From Halorubrum depositum (GTDB lineage Archaea > Halobacteriota > Halobacteria > Halobacteriales > Haloferacaceae), in contig NZ_VCNM01000003.1 of the NCBI RefSeq assembly GCF_007671725.1, forward strand, positions 62,001-126,000: 64,000 bases of DNA, given 5' to 3'. Position numbers and translations under genes: made by a program. Shown here piece after piece: positions 35,119 to 43,838 of this stretch (position 1 is the first letter of the stretch; each line of letters opens with the position of its first letter). Below the pieces are notes generated by a model, which did no database searches, was not told the DNA's origin, and worked only from the letters and a program-made list of their open reading frames with translations.

Positions 35119-35679
35119 ATGAAACTCCGAAACGACGTCCTTCCGGCAGAGCAGGTGTACGCCATCCTCGCGAACGAGCGCCGTCGGCGCGCCCTCGAGC
35201 AGCTCGAGAGCGTCGGCGGCGTGGTGACGGTCCACGAGCTGTCGACGCTGGTGGCGGGCCGCGAGACGGGCGAGAGCCCGCCGCCGACGCGGTGTCGCGA
35301 GAGCGTGTACACCTCGCTCGTCCAGACGCACCTGCCGAAGCTGGAGGAGCTGGGCGTCATCGAGTACGACCGGGAGACGCAGACGATCGAGCTGTCGCGG
35401 CACGCGCGGGACGTCTCCCTGTACACCGAGATCGTCGCCAAGGGCGGGGTGACGTGGTCGGAGCTGTATCGCGCGCTCGGGGTCGCGTCGCTGACCGTCC
35501 TGCTCGCGGCGCTGCTCGGCGCACCGCTCGTCTCCGCGGTCGATCCGATCCTGCTGACGAGCGTCGCGCTCGCGCTGTTCGCCGCCGCGAGCGCCTATCA
35601 ACTGTGGCTCAACCGCTTCTCCGTGCTCCGGCAGCTCCGGATCGGACGCAACGGCCTGCGCTCGCGGCGCCGAAGCTGA
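35119..35679 (+). CDS. Membrane-anchored winged-helix regulator (DUF7344-like)
   Basis: A 186 aa protein. Residues about 10-105 form a winged helix domain (VYAILANERRRRALEQLESV, then ESVYTSLVQTHLPKLEELGV and VIEYDRETQTIELS). Two transmembrane segments follow (about 125-165: VASLTVLLAALLGAPLVSAV and LLTSVALALFAAASAYQLW). It ends in a basic tail. The same layout is found in the 37314 gene. Haloarchaeal proteins of this type carry a DNA-binding domain on the inner membrane face, but their signals are unknown. A position next to the surface-protein genes and a shared promoter dyad make it a candidate regulator of them. Confidence 0.8.
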   Translation: MKLRNDVLPAEQVYAILANERRRRALEQLESVGGVVTVHELSTLVAGRETGESPPPTRCRESVYTSLVQTHLPKLEELGVIEYDRETQTIELSRHARDVSLYTEIVAKGGVTWSELYRALGVASLTVLLAALLGAPLVSAVDPILLTSVALALFAAASAYQLWLNRFSVLRQLRIGRNGLRSRRRS

Positions 35680-35734
35680 GACGAACGCCGCGTTCCGCGA
35701 TCTGCCGGTCCTATTCTGAGCAGTCTGATGTTTC

Positions 35735-36011
35735 GCGCGCGCCTGCGAGCGGCCGCCTCCGGCGGCCGCGAGTCAGCGCGTGCGAGGTCGCCGGCGGCGT
35801 CGCCGCCGGCTGCCAGAGAGACCGGAGGTCTCTCGCTGGAGTCGGCCGCTCGGAGCGAAGCGAAGAGTGGCCGACGAGGCTGGGGAGGTGTGAGGTGCGG
35901 TCGCTGTGCGGTACAGGGTGAGACTCAAAGTGGCAAGTCGCCGGCGGCAACGCCGCCGGCTGCCAGAGGCGCGAAGCGCCTCGCGGCTGGGGCTTTGGAG
36001 GTGTTCACCGC
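35735..36011 (+). repeat. Dispersed GC-rich intergenic repeat, copy C
   Basis: Starts near CGCGCGCCTGCGAGCGGCCG and ends CGGCTGGGGCTTTGGAGGTG then TTCACCGC at 36011. It has strong hairpin blocks (GGCCGCCTCCGGCGGCC; GCCGGCGGCGTCGCCGCCGGC; GAGACCGGAGGTCTC). The internal end-like motif GACGAGGCTGGGGAGGTGTG and the phrase GACTCAAAGTGGCAAGTCGC also occur, in similar form, in copy B. It lies between the membrane regulator gene and the stop of the convergent 36033 gene, ending 22 bp from that stop. Confidence 0.75.
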
Positions 36012-36032
36012 GGAACGAGTGGTCAGGACGTA

Positions 36033-36971
36033 TTATTCGGCCGCGAGCGACGGCGGCAGGTCCAGCTCGAACAGCCGCGCGTTGCAGGCGGCACAGCGGC
36101 CGGCGATCACGTCGTAGCTCGTACAGCAGGACTCGACGACGCGCTCCTCGAGGCTCACCGGTCCCTCGCAGGCGGGGCACTCCTCGACGAACAGTCGGAG
36201 CGCGCCGAGCACGCCGCTCCGCGCCGCGAGCGGGAGGTCCGTCCAGCCGTCGACGCGGTCGGTCAGCACGCGGTCGGCGGCGGCGTCGGCGAGGAACGCG
36301 GCGCGGGACTCCCAGTGGCCGATACGCTCGCCGTCGGCGAACGCGAAGGCGGTCGCGCCGCGCCAGTCGAGCGAGAGCGACTCGGCGTCGACGCCGGTGA
36401 GCGACGCGAGCGCCGCCAGGTCGACCTCGTCGCCGGGGGTGTCGGTCACGTCGGTCACGTCGATCTCCCCGGGCTCGGCCGCGGCCCCCGCGTCGGCGAC
36501 GACGACGCCCGCGTCGAGGCGCATCCCGTCGACGGCGTCGTGCCACGCGGACGCGAACCACGGAGTGAAGGAGAGGTCGGTCCCGTCCGGCGTCTCGACG
36601 AGGACGTCGGCCGACAGCAGGTACGACTCCGCGTCGACGTCGGCCGGCGGCGCGACCGGCCGGCCCTTTCCGAACAGCCGCAGGACGCGCTCGGGGAGGT
36701 ACCGCTTGGTGAGCTCGGGCGTCCCCGGAACGAGGTAGCCGCGGAGCCAGATCGCCGCGAGGGAGGCGAGGAGGACCGCCGCGCCGACCCCGGCCGTGAG
36801 CAGTCCGCCGACGGCGACGGCGACGACCGCGGCGACAGCGACGTTGACCGCCGTGCAGGGGAGACACCGGTTTTCGCCGGTGTACTCCGGGCGGCGGAAG
36901 CGATCGAGGGAGCTGAGCCCGGCCCGATGCGACGGCGGTTCCGAGACGGTCGTGTCGCGTGGAGTCGTCAT
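36033..36971 (-). CDS. Membrane protein with C-terminal zinc-ribbon-like cysteines, function unknown
   Basis: A 312 aa protein. After a short N-terminal part with two cysteines (NRCLPCTAVNVAV) there are two transmembrane segments (about residues 38-80). A soluble acidic region follows (about 95-260) with no clear family. The C-terminus has CPACEGPVSLEERVVESCCT and CAACNARLFELDLP, that is, two CxxC pairs that could form a zinc ribbon. The ATG at 36971 is used because the longer frame to 37286 is unlike protein and overlaps the promoter of the next gene. It lies between the two membrane regulators, which may bear on its role. Confidence 0.72.
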   Translation of the reverse strand: MTTPRDTTVSEPPSHRAGLSSLDRFRRPEYTGENRCLPCTAVNVAVAAVVAVAVGGLLTAGVGAAVLLASLAAIWLRGYLVPGTPELTKRYLPERVLRLFGKGRPVAPPADVDAESYLLSADVLVETPDGTDLSFTPWFASAWHDAVDGMRLDAGVVVADAGAAAEPGEIDVTDVTDTPGDEVDLAALASLTGVDAESLSLDWRGATAFAFADGERIGHWESRAAFLADAAADRVLTDRVDGWTDLPLAARSGVLGALRLFVEECPACEGPVSLEERVVESCCTSYDVIAGRCAACNARLFELDLPPSLAAE

Positions 36972-37313
36972 TGGTCGATCGTGGCGCCGAACGGTCGTAT
37001 GTATGCGGCTCCTACCGCCGGTGAGCCGGTCAGAGACGGGGCGTCGCCGCGAGGCTGCGGTCGGACATCGTGAAGCCGCGATCGGCGTCTTCGGGCAGAC
37101 CGCGAGAGCACCGGGGCGCCGCAGTCCGTTCGAGCGCAACAAACGTCGAGAGAATGACATTCGCACCGGTGCCGTGGCGATTAAGATGTTGATAACTGGC
37201 GCGTCAAGCCTCCGTGTGCCGTTTTTGGTTGGATATGAAATATAAATATAATGGAAAATTGTATGCTGCTCGGTGTCAATCCACATTCAGAGCAGTTGCC
37301 CCGCAAGAGAGCC

Positions 37314-37865
37314 ATGACACCCCAACTCGCGGTCACAGAAGAGGCACCGAGCGAGGACACCGGGCCCTCGCGCGACGAGATATTCACGGCGTTGAGCAAC
37401 CGGCGGCGACGGAACGTGATCATCTACCTGAAAGAGCACGGGGACGACGCCCGCGTGAGGGACATCGCCGAGCAGCTGGCGGCGTGGGAGAACGAGGTCG
37501 ACCCCGTCGAAGTGACGTACAAACAGCGGAAACGCGTGTACACCGCGCTCCACCAGTCGCACCTCCCGAAGCTGGCCAAGAGCGGCTTCATCGCGTACGA
37601 GCCCGACAGGGGGATCGTCTCCCTGACCGAGGAGAGCCGCCGGCTGGAGGTGTACCTCGAAGTCGTCTCCGAGAACGAGATCCTGTGGAGCGAGTATTAC
37701 GTCGGCCTCGCGGTCGTCTGCGGGCTGCTCGGCGGCGCGGCGTGGATCGGGACCGTCCCGTTCGCGTCCGTCTCCGGGTACGCGTACGCGGTCCTCTTCG
37801 CGGCCCTCTTCGCCGTCTCCGGGGTCGTCCACCGGACGGTGACGCGTCGGAACCGGGTCGGGTAG
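37314..37865 (+). CDS. Membrane-anchored winged-helix regulator (DUF7344-like), second copy
   Basis: A 183 aa protein (or 200-204 aa from ATGs at 37263 or 37251). The winged helix reads IFTALSNRRRRNVIIYLKEH, then KRVYTALHQSHLPKLAKSGF and DRGIVSLTEESRRLEVY. Two membrane segments occupy about residues 125-165. An A/T-rich TATAAATATAAT at 37241-37252 is the likely TATA element, which places transcription start near 37270. I therefore prefer the ATG at 37314, where the family's usual spacing to the winged helix is kept. It is a paralogue of the 35119 gene. Confidence 0.8.
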   Translation: MTPQLAVTEEAPSEDTGPSRDEIFTALSNRRRRNVIIYLKEHGDDARVRDIAEQLAAWENEVDPVEVTYKQRKRVYTALHQSHLPKLAKSGFIAYEPDRGIVSLTEESRRLEVYLEVVSENEILWSEYYVGLAVVCGLLGGAAWIGTVPFASVSGYAYAVLFAALFAVSGVVHRTVTRRNRVG

Positions 37866-37922
37866 GCGCTCGACGGGCCACACCCGTAGGGTTTTACCCG
37901 CCCACGGCGGGAGTACGGGTAT

Positions 37923-40721
37923 ATGCCAACGGGGATCGTCGGGGAGTTCCTCGATCTCAAGGCGGAGACGGACGCGGACGTCCTCGCGATGCAGTGCGGC
38001 GACTTCTACGAGTTCTTCGCGGACGACGCCGAGCTGGTCGCCGACGAGCTCGACCTGACGGTGTCACAGAAGTCCTCGCACGGCTCGTCGTACCCGATGG
38101 CGGGCGTCCCGCTCTCGGAGCTGACGCCCTACGTGAAGGCGCTCGTCGAGCGCGGCTACCGGGTCGCCGTCGCCGACCAGTACGAGACCGACGACGGCCA
38201 CGCCCGCGAGATCACCCGCGTCGTCACGCCGGGCACCCTGCTGGAGACGGCCGACGACGACGCGCGGTATCTCGCGGCGATCGTTCGCGAGGACGACGGA
38301 ACTGACGGCCCCTACGGGCTCGCTCTCGCCGACGTCACCACCGGGCGGTTCCTCGTCACCGAGGTCGACGACGAGAGCGACCTTCGAGCGGAGCTGTACC
38401 GTTTCGACCCCGCGGAGGTGCTCCCCGGCCCCCGCGTCCGCAACGACGACCGGCTGCTCGGCGCGGTCCGGGAGGACCTGTCGGGGTCGGTGTCGCTGTT
38501 CGACGCGGAGGCGTTCGCGCCGGGGCGGGCGACACACGCGGTCCGCGAGCAGTTCGGCCGAGAGACCGCGGACAGCGTCGGGATCGACTCCGACCTCGCG
38601 CTCCGCGCGGCCGGCGCGACCCTCGGCTACGTCGAGGAGACCGGCGCCGGCGTGCTCGCGTCGATGACCCGGCTGACGGCGTACGGCGACGGCGACCACG
38701 TCGACGTCGACGCGACGACCCAGCGCAACCTGGAGCTCACGGAGACGATGCGGGGCGACGGCGAGGGGTCGCTGTTCGAGACGGTCGACCACACCGTCAC
38801 CGCGGCCGGCGGTCGACTGCTCCGCGAGTGGCTCACGCGCCCGCGACGGGACCGGGCCCGGCTCGACCGCCGGCTCGACGCGGTCGAGGCGCTGGCGTCG
38901 GCGGCGCTCGCGCGCGACCGCCTGCGGGAGACGCTCGGAGACGCGTACGACCTCGAGCGGCTGGCCGCGCGAGCGACGAGCGGGAGCGCGGGGGCACGCG
39001 AACTCCTCTCGGTGCGCGACACCCTCGCGCTGGTCCCGGAGATGGTCGACGCCGTCGAGGGGACCGCGCTCGCGGAGTCGCCGGTCGCGGCGGTGCTGGA
39101 GGACCTCGACCGCGAGCGGGCCCGCGCGCTCCACGGCGAGCTCGCCGACGCGCTCGCCGACGACCCCCCGAAGGCGAAGACGCAGGGCGGGCTGCTCCGG
39201 AAGGGGTACGACGACGACCTCGACGAGCTGATCGCGAGCCACGAGGAGGCGACGGAGTGGCTCGACACGCTCGCGGAGCGGGAGAAGCGCCAGTACGGGC
39301 TCAGCCACGTCACGGTCGACCGCAACAAGACGGACGGCTACTACGTCCAGGTCGGCAAGTCGGTCGCCGACCAGGTGCCGGAGCACTACCGCGAGATCAA
39401 GACGCTGAAGAACTCCAAGCGATTCGTCACCGACGAGCTGGCGGAGCGGGAGCGGGAGGTGCTCCGGCTCGAGGAGGCCCGCGGCGAGCTGGAGTACGAG
39501 CTGTTCGAGGAGCTGCGCGAGCGGGTCGCCGCCGACGCCGAGCTGCTGCAGGACGTGGGTCGGGTCGTTGCCGAGGTCGACGCGCTCGCGTCGCTGGCGA
39601 CCCACGCCGCCGGCAACGACTGGACGCGGCCCGAGCTGACCGACGAGCGCCGGCTCGACGTCGAGGCGGGCCGCCACCCCGTCGTCGAGCGGACGACCGA
39701 CTTCGTGCCGAACGACCTCCGGCTCGACGACGAGCGCGGCTTCCTCATCGTCACCGGCCCGAACATGAGCGGGAAGTCGACGTACATGCGGCAGGCCGCC
39801 CTCATTCAGCTGCTCGCGCAGGCGGGGTCGTTCGTCCCCGCCCGCGCCGCCGAGGTCGGGCTCGTCGACGGGATCTACACCCGCGTCGGCGCGCTCGACG
39901 AGCTGGCGCAGGGGCGCTCGACGTTCATGGTCGAGATGCAGGAGCTGTCGAACATCCTCCACTCGGCGACCGCGGACTCCCTCGTCATCCTCGACGAGGT
40001 CGGCCGCGGCACGGCCACCTACGACGGAATCTCGATCGCGTGGGCCGCGACCGAGTACCTCCACAACGAGGTGCGCGCGCGCACCCTCTTCGCCACGCAC
40101 TACCACGAGCTGACGGCGCTGGCGGACCACCTCCCGCGGGTCGCCAACGTCCACGTCGCCGTCGACGAGCGCGACGGCGAGGTGACGTTCCTCCGGACGG
40201 TCCGCGACGGGCCGACGAACCGGTCGTACGGAGTCCACGTCGCCGACCTCGCCGGGGTCCCCAAGCCGGTCGTCGGGCGCGCCGACGAGGTGCTCGACCG
40301 GCTCCGCGAGGAGAAGGCCATCGAAGCGAAAGGGTCGCGGGGCGGGGGCGAGGGAGCCGGAAGCGACGGTACGGGGGACGGAACCGGGAGCGGCGAGGGC
40401 ACGAAGCAGGTCGTCTTCGACCTCTCGTCCGGGTCGTTCGCGGGCGAGGGCGACGCCGGGTCGGCCGGGGCCGACGCCCCCGACACCGGGGGAAACCGGA
40501 ACGGGAGGGGCTCGGCGTCGACGGCGGGCGGGGCGGGCGGAGCGGGCGGGGAGGCGGGCAGAGCTGGCGAGACGGCGGAGACCGCCGAAACCGACCGGAT
40601 CGACCCCGAGATCCGCGCCGTGATCGAGGAGCTGAGCGACGTCGACGTCGCGGCGACCGCGCCGGTGGAGCTGCTCGCGCGAGTCCAGGAGTGGCAGGAG
40701 CGACTCGACGGGGACCGCTGA
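37923..40721 (+). CDS. mutS: DNA mismatch repair protein MutS (MutS1 subtype B-like)
   Basis: A 932 aa mismatch-recognition ATPase. The N-terminal mismatch-binding domain starts TGIVGEFLDLKAETDADVLA and has GDFYEFFADDA, carrying the Phe-x-Glu mismatch-reading pair. Connector, lever and clamp regions follow. The ATPase has Walker A GPNMSGKSTYM (near residue 612), DEVGRGTATYDG and FATHYHELTAL. A glycine/glutamate-rich linker of roughly 90 residues (about 800-890) precedes a short C-terminal helix-turn-helix dimerisation region (RIDPEIRAVIEELSDVDVAA). Haloarchaea usually have MutS1A and MutS1B; the opening QCGDFYEFF resembles the B form as I recall it. No mutL is adjacent. Confidence 0.93.
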   Translation: MPTGIVGEFLDLKAETDADVLAMQCGDFYEFFADDAELVADELDLTVSQKSSHGSSYPMAGVPLSELTPYVKALVERGYRVAVADQYETDDGHAREITRVVTPGTLLETADDDARYLAAIVREDDGTDGPYGLALADVTTGRFLVTEVDDESDLRAELYRFDPAEVLPGPRVRNDDRLLGAVREDLSGSVSLFDAEAFAPGRATHAVREQFGRETADSVGIDSDLALRAAGATLGYVEETGAGVLASMTRLTAYGDGDHVDVDATTQRNLELTETMRGDGEGSLFETVDHTVTAAGGRLLREWLTRPRRDRARLDRRLDAVEALASAALARDRLRETLGDAYDLERLAARATSGSAGARELLSVRDTLALVPEMVDAVEGTALAESPVAAVLEDLDRERARALHGELADALADDPPKAKTQGGLLRKGYDDDLDELIASHEEATEWLDTLAEREKRQYGLSHVTVDRNKTDGYYVQVGKSVADQVPEHYREIKTLKNSKRFVTDELAEREREVLRLEEARGELEYELFEELRERVAADAELLQDVGRVVAEVDALASLATHAAGNDWTRPELTDERRLDVEAGRHPVVERTTDFVPNDLRLDDERGFLIVTGPNMSGKSTYMRQAALIQLLAQAGSFVPARAAEVGLVDGIYTRVGALDELAQGRSTFMVEMQELSNILHSATADSLVILDEVGRGTATYDGISIAWAATEYLHNEVRARTLFATHYHELTALADHLPRVANVHVAVDERDGEVTFLRTVRDGPTNRSYGVHVADLAGVPKPVVGRADEVLDRLREEKAIEAKGSRGGGEGAGSDGTGDGTGSGEGTKQVVFDLSSGSFAGEGDAGSAGADAPDTGGNRNGRGSASTAGGAGGAGGEAGRAGETAETAETDRIDPEIRAVIEELSDVDVAATAPVELLARVQEWQERLDGDR

Positions 40722-40764
40722 CGACCGGTGCGACGAGAGTCGCCGGCGACCGGTGCGACGAGAG
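40722..40764 (+). repeat. Direct repeat upstream of sepF
   Basis: CGACCGGTGCGACGAGAG occurs at 40722-40739 and again at 40747-40764, a 25-bp period. It lies right after the mutS stop and about 65 bp before the sepF start. It could be a regulatory site or a local duplication. Confidence 0.5.
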
Positions 40765-40829
40765 CCGACGACCCGCGCGACGGTGCGTCTGACGTAAGAA
40801 CTAATGTCCGACCTCGTCGTGTGGTGTGT

Positions 40830-41180
40830 ATGGGCATCATGAGCAAGATCCTCGGCGGGGGCGGCAACCGCTCCGTCGACGACTACGTCGAGCTCGACCT
40901 CGACGACTTCGCCGAGGCGCACGCGGACACGGGGATGCAGGTACACATCGCGGAGATCGGGGACCAGAGCGACGTCATCCCGATCAAAGACGCCGTCTAC
41001 GACGGCGACTTCGTCATCGCCGACATCACCCGCCACTCCACGTCGGATCGCACGATCGAACACATCATCGACGAGCTGCGGCAGGTCGCCCAGGAGGTCG
41101 ACGGCGACATCGTCCAGAAGGGCGACGATCAGATCGTTCTCACGCCCACGGGCGTCTCGATCTCGCGGAAGAAGCTGTAG
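40830..41180 (+). CDS. sepF: Archaeal SepF cell-division protein
   Basis: A 116 aa protein. The N-terminus MGIMSKILGGGG is amphipathic, as in the membrane-targeting helix of SepF. Residues about 25-110 form the SepF core (MQVHIAEIGDQSDVIPIKDA, DGDFVIADITRHSTSDRTIE, IIDELRQVAQEVDGDIVQKG, QIVLTPTGVSISRKK). It should link FtsZ filaments to the membrane. The start ATG at 40830 is chosen because the family begins here; a second in-frame ATG lies three codons later. It is a single gene downstream of mutS. Confidence 0.92.
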   Translation: MGIMSKILGGGGNRSVDDYVELDLDDFAEAHADTGMQVHIAEIGDQSDVIPIKDAVYDGDFVIADITRHSTSDRTIEHIIDELRQVAQEVDGDIVQKGDDQIVLTPTGVSISRKKL

Positions 41181-41304
41181 CCGGGGCTCGTCTCGGTCTC
41201 GCGGTCGCCTCGTTTTCGCGCCGCGGACGCGCGTTCGGCCGCGATCGACCGGTGCGTGGCCGAACCGTGTGTTATATGCCCGTCTCCCGCCCACGTACGA
41301 CCGA

Positions 41305-42228
41305 ATGGACGAGCCGGTCCTGCTGACGGGCGCCGGCGGACGGGTGGGGCAGGCCATCCTCCGCGGCATCGGCGACGACTACGAGTGGCGACTCCTCGAC
41401 AGGGAGCCGCTCCCGGCGGCGAAGGTGCCGGACGGGGTCACCGACGCCGACCGGTACGTCGCGGACATCACCGACGAGCGGGGGGTCCGGGAGGCGATGC
41501 GGGGCGTCGGCGCCGTGATCCACCTCGCCGGCGACCCGCGGAAGACGGCGCCGTGGGACTCCGTGCTCCGCAACAACATCGACGGGACGCAGGTCGTGAT
41601 GCGCGCGGCCGTCGACGAGGGCGTCGAGAAATTCGCGTTCGCCTCCTCGAACCACGCCGTCGGCGGCTACGAGACCGACGACCGGACCCCGGACCTGTAC
41701 CGCCCGGGCGACGACTACCGGCTGGACGGGACCGAGCTCCCCCGCCCCGGGAACCTCTACGGCGTCTCGAAGGCGACCGGCGAGGCGCTCGGGCGCCTCT
41801 ACCACGACGAACACGGGATGAGCGTCGTCTGCGTCCGCATCGGGAACCTCACGAAGGACCACCCGCCGCGGGAGTACGAGCGCGGGCAGGCGATGTGGCT
41901 CTCGCACCGCGACTGCGCGCACCTGTTCGACCGGTGTCTGCAGGCCGACTACGGCTACGAGATCGTCTACGGCATCTCGAACAACGACCGCCGCTACTAC
42001 TCGATCGAGCGCGCACGCGAGGCGCTCGGCTACGACCCCGCCGACAACTCCGCGAACTACACCTTCGAGGGCGAGCCGAAGGACGGGGACGCGGACCCGG
42101 ACGGGGGCGACTCCGGCGACGGGATCGACCCCGACGGGGGGATCGACCCCGACGGGGGGATCGATCCCGCAGTCACCGAGGAGCCGAACTTCCCCTCGGA
42201 CCCGGACACCCCGACCGACGGCGCCTGA
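41305..42228 (+). CDS. azf: NAD-dependent glucose-6-phosphate dehydrogenase (Azf-like extended SDR)
   Basis: A 307 aa extended short-chain dehydrogenase. The NAD-binding glycine motif is LLTGAGGRVGQAIL (about residues 6-19). The catalytic serine/tyrosine/lysine are in FASSNHAVG and LYGVSKATGE (YxxxK). The family stretch RIGNLTKDHPPREYERGQAM, then WLSHRDCAHLFDRCLQADYG is diagnostic. In Haloferax this enzyme oxidises glucose-6-phosphate in the archaeal pentose phosphate pathway. The C-terminus adds about 40 acidic residues, including a three-fold repeat GIDPDGGIDPDGGIDP encoded by an 18-bp tandem repeat. That tail is probably disordered. Confidence 0.9.
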   Translation: MDEPVLLTGAGGRVGQAILRGIGDDYEWRLLDREPLPAAKVPDGVTDADRYVADITDERGVREAMRGVGAVIHLAGDPRKTAPWDSVLRNNIDGTQVVMRAAVDEGVEKFAFASSNHAVGGYETDDRTPDLYRPGDDYRLDGTELPRPGNLYGVSKATGEALGRLYHDEHGMSVVCVRIGNLTKDHPPREYERGQAMWLSHRDCAHLFDRCLQADYGYEIVYGISNNDRRYYSIERAREALGYDPADNSANYTFEGEPKDGDADPDGGDSGDGIDPDGGIDPDGGIDPAVTEEPNFPSDPDTPTDGA

Positions 42229-42255
42229 CCGGTCGGCGGCGCCCGAGGCCGGTTT

Positions 42256-42978
42256 TCAAAACAGGTCGTCGACGTCGCGCCGCTTCCGCTCCGCCAGTTC
42301 GACGTGGTCCGCGAGCCGCGCGGCCACCTGCGGGCGGGCGTCGGGCTCGCGGAGGAACGCGAAGAGGAGCTCCGCGAACCGCGTCCGGCCGGTGCCGCGC
42401 TCCTCGCGCGCCAGCGACGCCGCGGTCTCGAACGTCTCCTCGTCGGCGTGGTCGACCGCCTCGGCGAGCGCGGGCGCCGCGAGCAGCGCGGCCGCGAGGT
42501 CAAGATCCTCGAACCCCGGCGCCGCGCCGTCGACGCGGATCGGCGGCGGGCCGGCGCGCTCGACCGTCTCGGGGTCGGCCGCGAGCCGTCGGCACCACTC
42601 CCGGACGGTCGCGACGTCGACGCCGCGAGCCCCCGCGTCGGCGTCGCGAGTCGGCCCCCCGTCGAGACCGCCGAGGTACCGAACCGCGTTGGCGGCGCAC
42701 CCGGTCGCGCCGGACCAGTTCCGCTCGGTCGCGTGGTGAGTCGCCGCCGCGGCCGCGATCAGCCCGTGGAGCAGGCGCTCGTCGTCGCCCTCGTCGAGCG
42801 GGAGCCACGCCGCCTCCCACGGGTCGTGGGCCGCGAGGACGTGCCCCTCGTTGAACAGGGCGGCGCCGGCGGCGACGGCGGCGGAGACCGACGGGGGCCC
42901 CTCGAAGTCGCCGCCGCGGTCGCCTTCCCCGCCGTCGTCGGCCGCGCCGTCGCGGACGCCGGAGTCTCTGTCGGTCAC
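42256..42978 (-). CDS. DUF309 domain protein, function unknown
   Basis: A 240 aa protein beginning with GTG at 42978. Its core (about residues 35-75) has ALFNEGHVLAAHDPWEAAWL, EGDDERLLHGLIAAAAATHH and AANAVRYLGGLDGG, matching the helical DUF309 pattern in which His and Glu/Trp residues line a pocket. The rest is a helical region with RTRFAELLFAFLREPDARPQ. It is an uncharacterised family. It is convergent with azf (28 bp between stops), an order I recall from other haloarchaea. Confidence 0.82.
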   Translation of the reverse strand: MTDRDSGVRDGAADDGGEGDRGGDFEGPPSVSAAVAAGAALFNEGHVLAAHDPWEAAWLPLDEGDDERLLHGLIAAAAATHHATERNWSGATGCAANAVRYLGGLDGGPTRDADAGARGVDVATVREWCRRLAADPETVERAGPPPIRVDGAAPGFEDLDLAAALLAAPALAEAVDHADEETFETAASLAREERGTGRTRFAELLFAFLREPDARPQVAARLADHVELAERKRRDVDDLF

Positions 42979-43099
42979 GTGCGAGCCTCGGCGACGGCGA
43001 CGTAAAAAAGCGAGAGTCGCGACGCGGACCGCGACGGCGAGGCGTCGCCGAGAGTGGGAGGAAAGCGTCAGCGGGGACCCCGGCCGCGATCGACGCGGG

Positions 43100-43384
43100 T
43101 TACCGATCGCCGGCGGCGGACGCCGAGTCGCCGCCGGGGATCGGCAGCGTCCGGTCGACCGCGCCCGGGTACCGGCGCCCGAGCGCCGCGCCGGCGACGA
43201 CGCCGGCGAAGAGGGCCAGTGCGATCGCGGCCGCGACCGGGAAGGAGGCGACCGCGACGATCGCGGCGGGGAGCGCCGCGAAGGCGGCCATGACGCGCGC
43301 CGACGGGAGGGGCGCGGTCGGGTCGGGACCCAGGTACGGATCGGGGTGTGCGGTGCGTCTGGAGCGGGATCGGTCTCGTCTCAT
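43100..43384 (-). CDS. Small membrane protein, function unknown
   Basis: A 94 aa protein. The N-terminus is basic and polar (RRDRSRSRRTAHPDPYLGPD). Two hydrophobic helices follow at about residues 33-50 (MAAFAALPAAIVAVASFPVA) and 50-68 (AAIALALFAGVVAGAALG). A short tail ends SASAAGDR. It lacks any recognised motif. The coding frame has GC-rich third positions and a clean ATG at 43384. Nearby long frames in other phases are antisense artefacts. Confidence 0.6.
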   Translation of the reverse strand: MRRDRSRSRRTAHPDPYLGPDPTAPLPSARVMAAFAALPAAIVAVASFPVAAAIALALFAGVVAGAALGRRYPGAVDRTLPIPGGDSASAAGDR

Positions 43385-43542
43385 GCTGAGTGGGGGTGGG
43401 TGGCGCGAGGGCCTCGCGCCGCGGTCGATTGCTGTTCGTCGGTCGGGGACCGTGTCGGGTGCGTCGCGGTCCGATCGGCGTCCGTGGGCGGTCGCCGCCC
43501 GCGGGCGGTCATCGGTCGCGAACGGTTGTCGCCCGCGAACGG

Positions 43543-43791
43543 TCATCGGTCGCGTCCGGTCGCCGTCCGCTCGCGCGGACGGACCTCCGAGATCCCGACG
43601 ACGTCGGTGAGGTCGGCGACCTCGACGTCCGGCGCGAGCCGGACCGAGGCGTCGACCTCGACCGCGAGGTCGTTGAGGCGGGGGCGGAGGTCGACGACGT
43701 CGACGCGTTCGACGGCGACGCCGTCGCGACCCTCGAGCTTCGATCGGACGCCGGCGTGGAGGTCGCCCGCGGCGTCGCGGGGGACCGCCAC
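43543..43791 (-). CDS. Conserved small haloarchaeal protein, apparently truncated at its 5' end
   Basis: The protein reads VALRVAVPRDAAGDLHAGVR, then VERVDVVDLRPRLNDLAVEV and DVEVADLTDVVGISEVRP, a beta-alpha-beta-like pattern. The frame is open back to a TGA at 43861-43863 but has no ATG, GTG or TTG before the GTG at 43791. Starting there removes what looks like the first strand (TDVALRV). Immediately upstream lies a degenerate tRNA-like sequence at 43839-43895. It may therefore be a pseudogene cut at a tRNA-associated junction, or a gene with an unusual start. Function is unknown. Confidence 0.55.
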   Translation of the reverse strand: MAVPRDAAGDLHAGVRSKLEGRDGVAVERVDVVDLRPRLNDLAVEVDASVRLAPDVEVADLTDVVGISEVRPRERTATGRDR

Positions 43792-43838
43792 CCGGAGCGC
43801 GACGTCGGTCGCGCGGCGGCAGGGTGGGCTGCCATACG

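Noticed and set aside
38064-41369. A minus-strand frame of more than 1000 codons opposite mutS, sepF and the start of azf
   Set aside because: It crosses several real plus-strand genes, has no family similarity and typical antisense composition.
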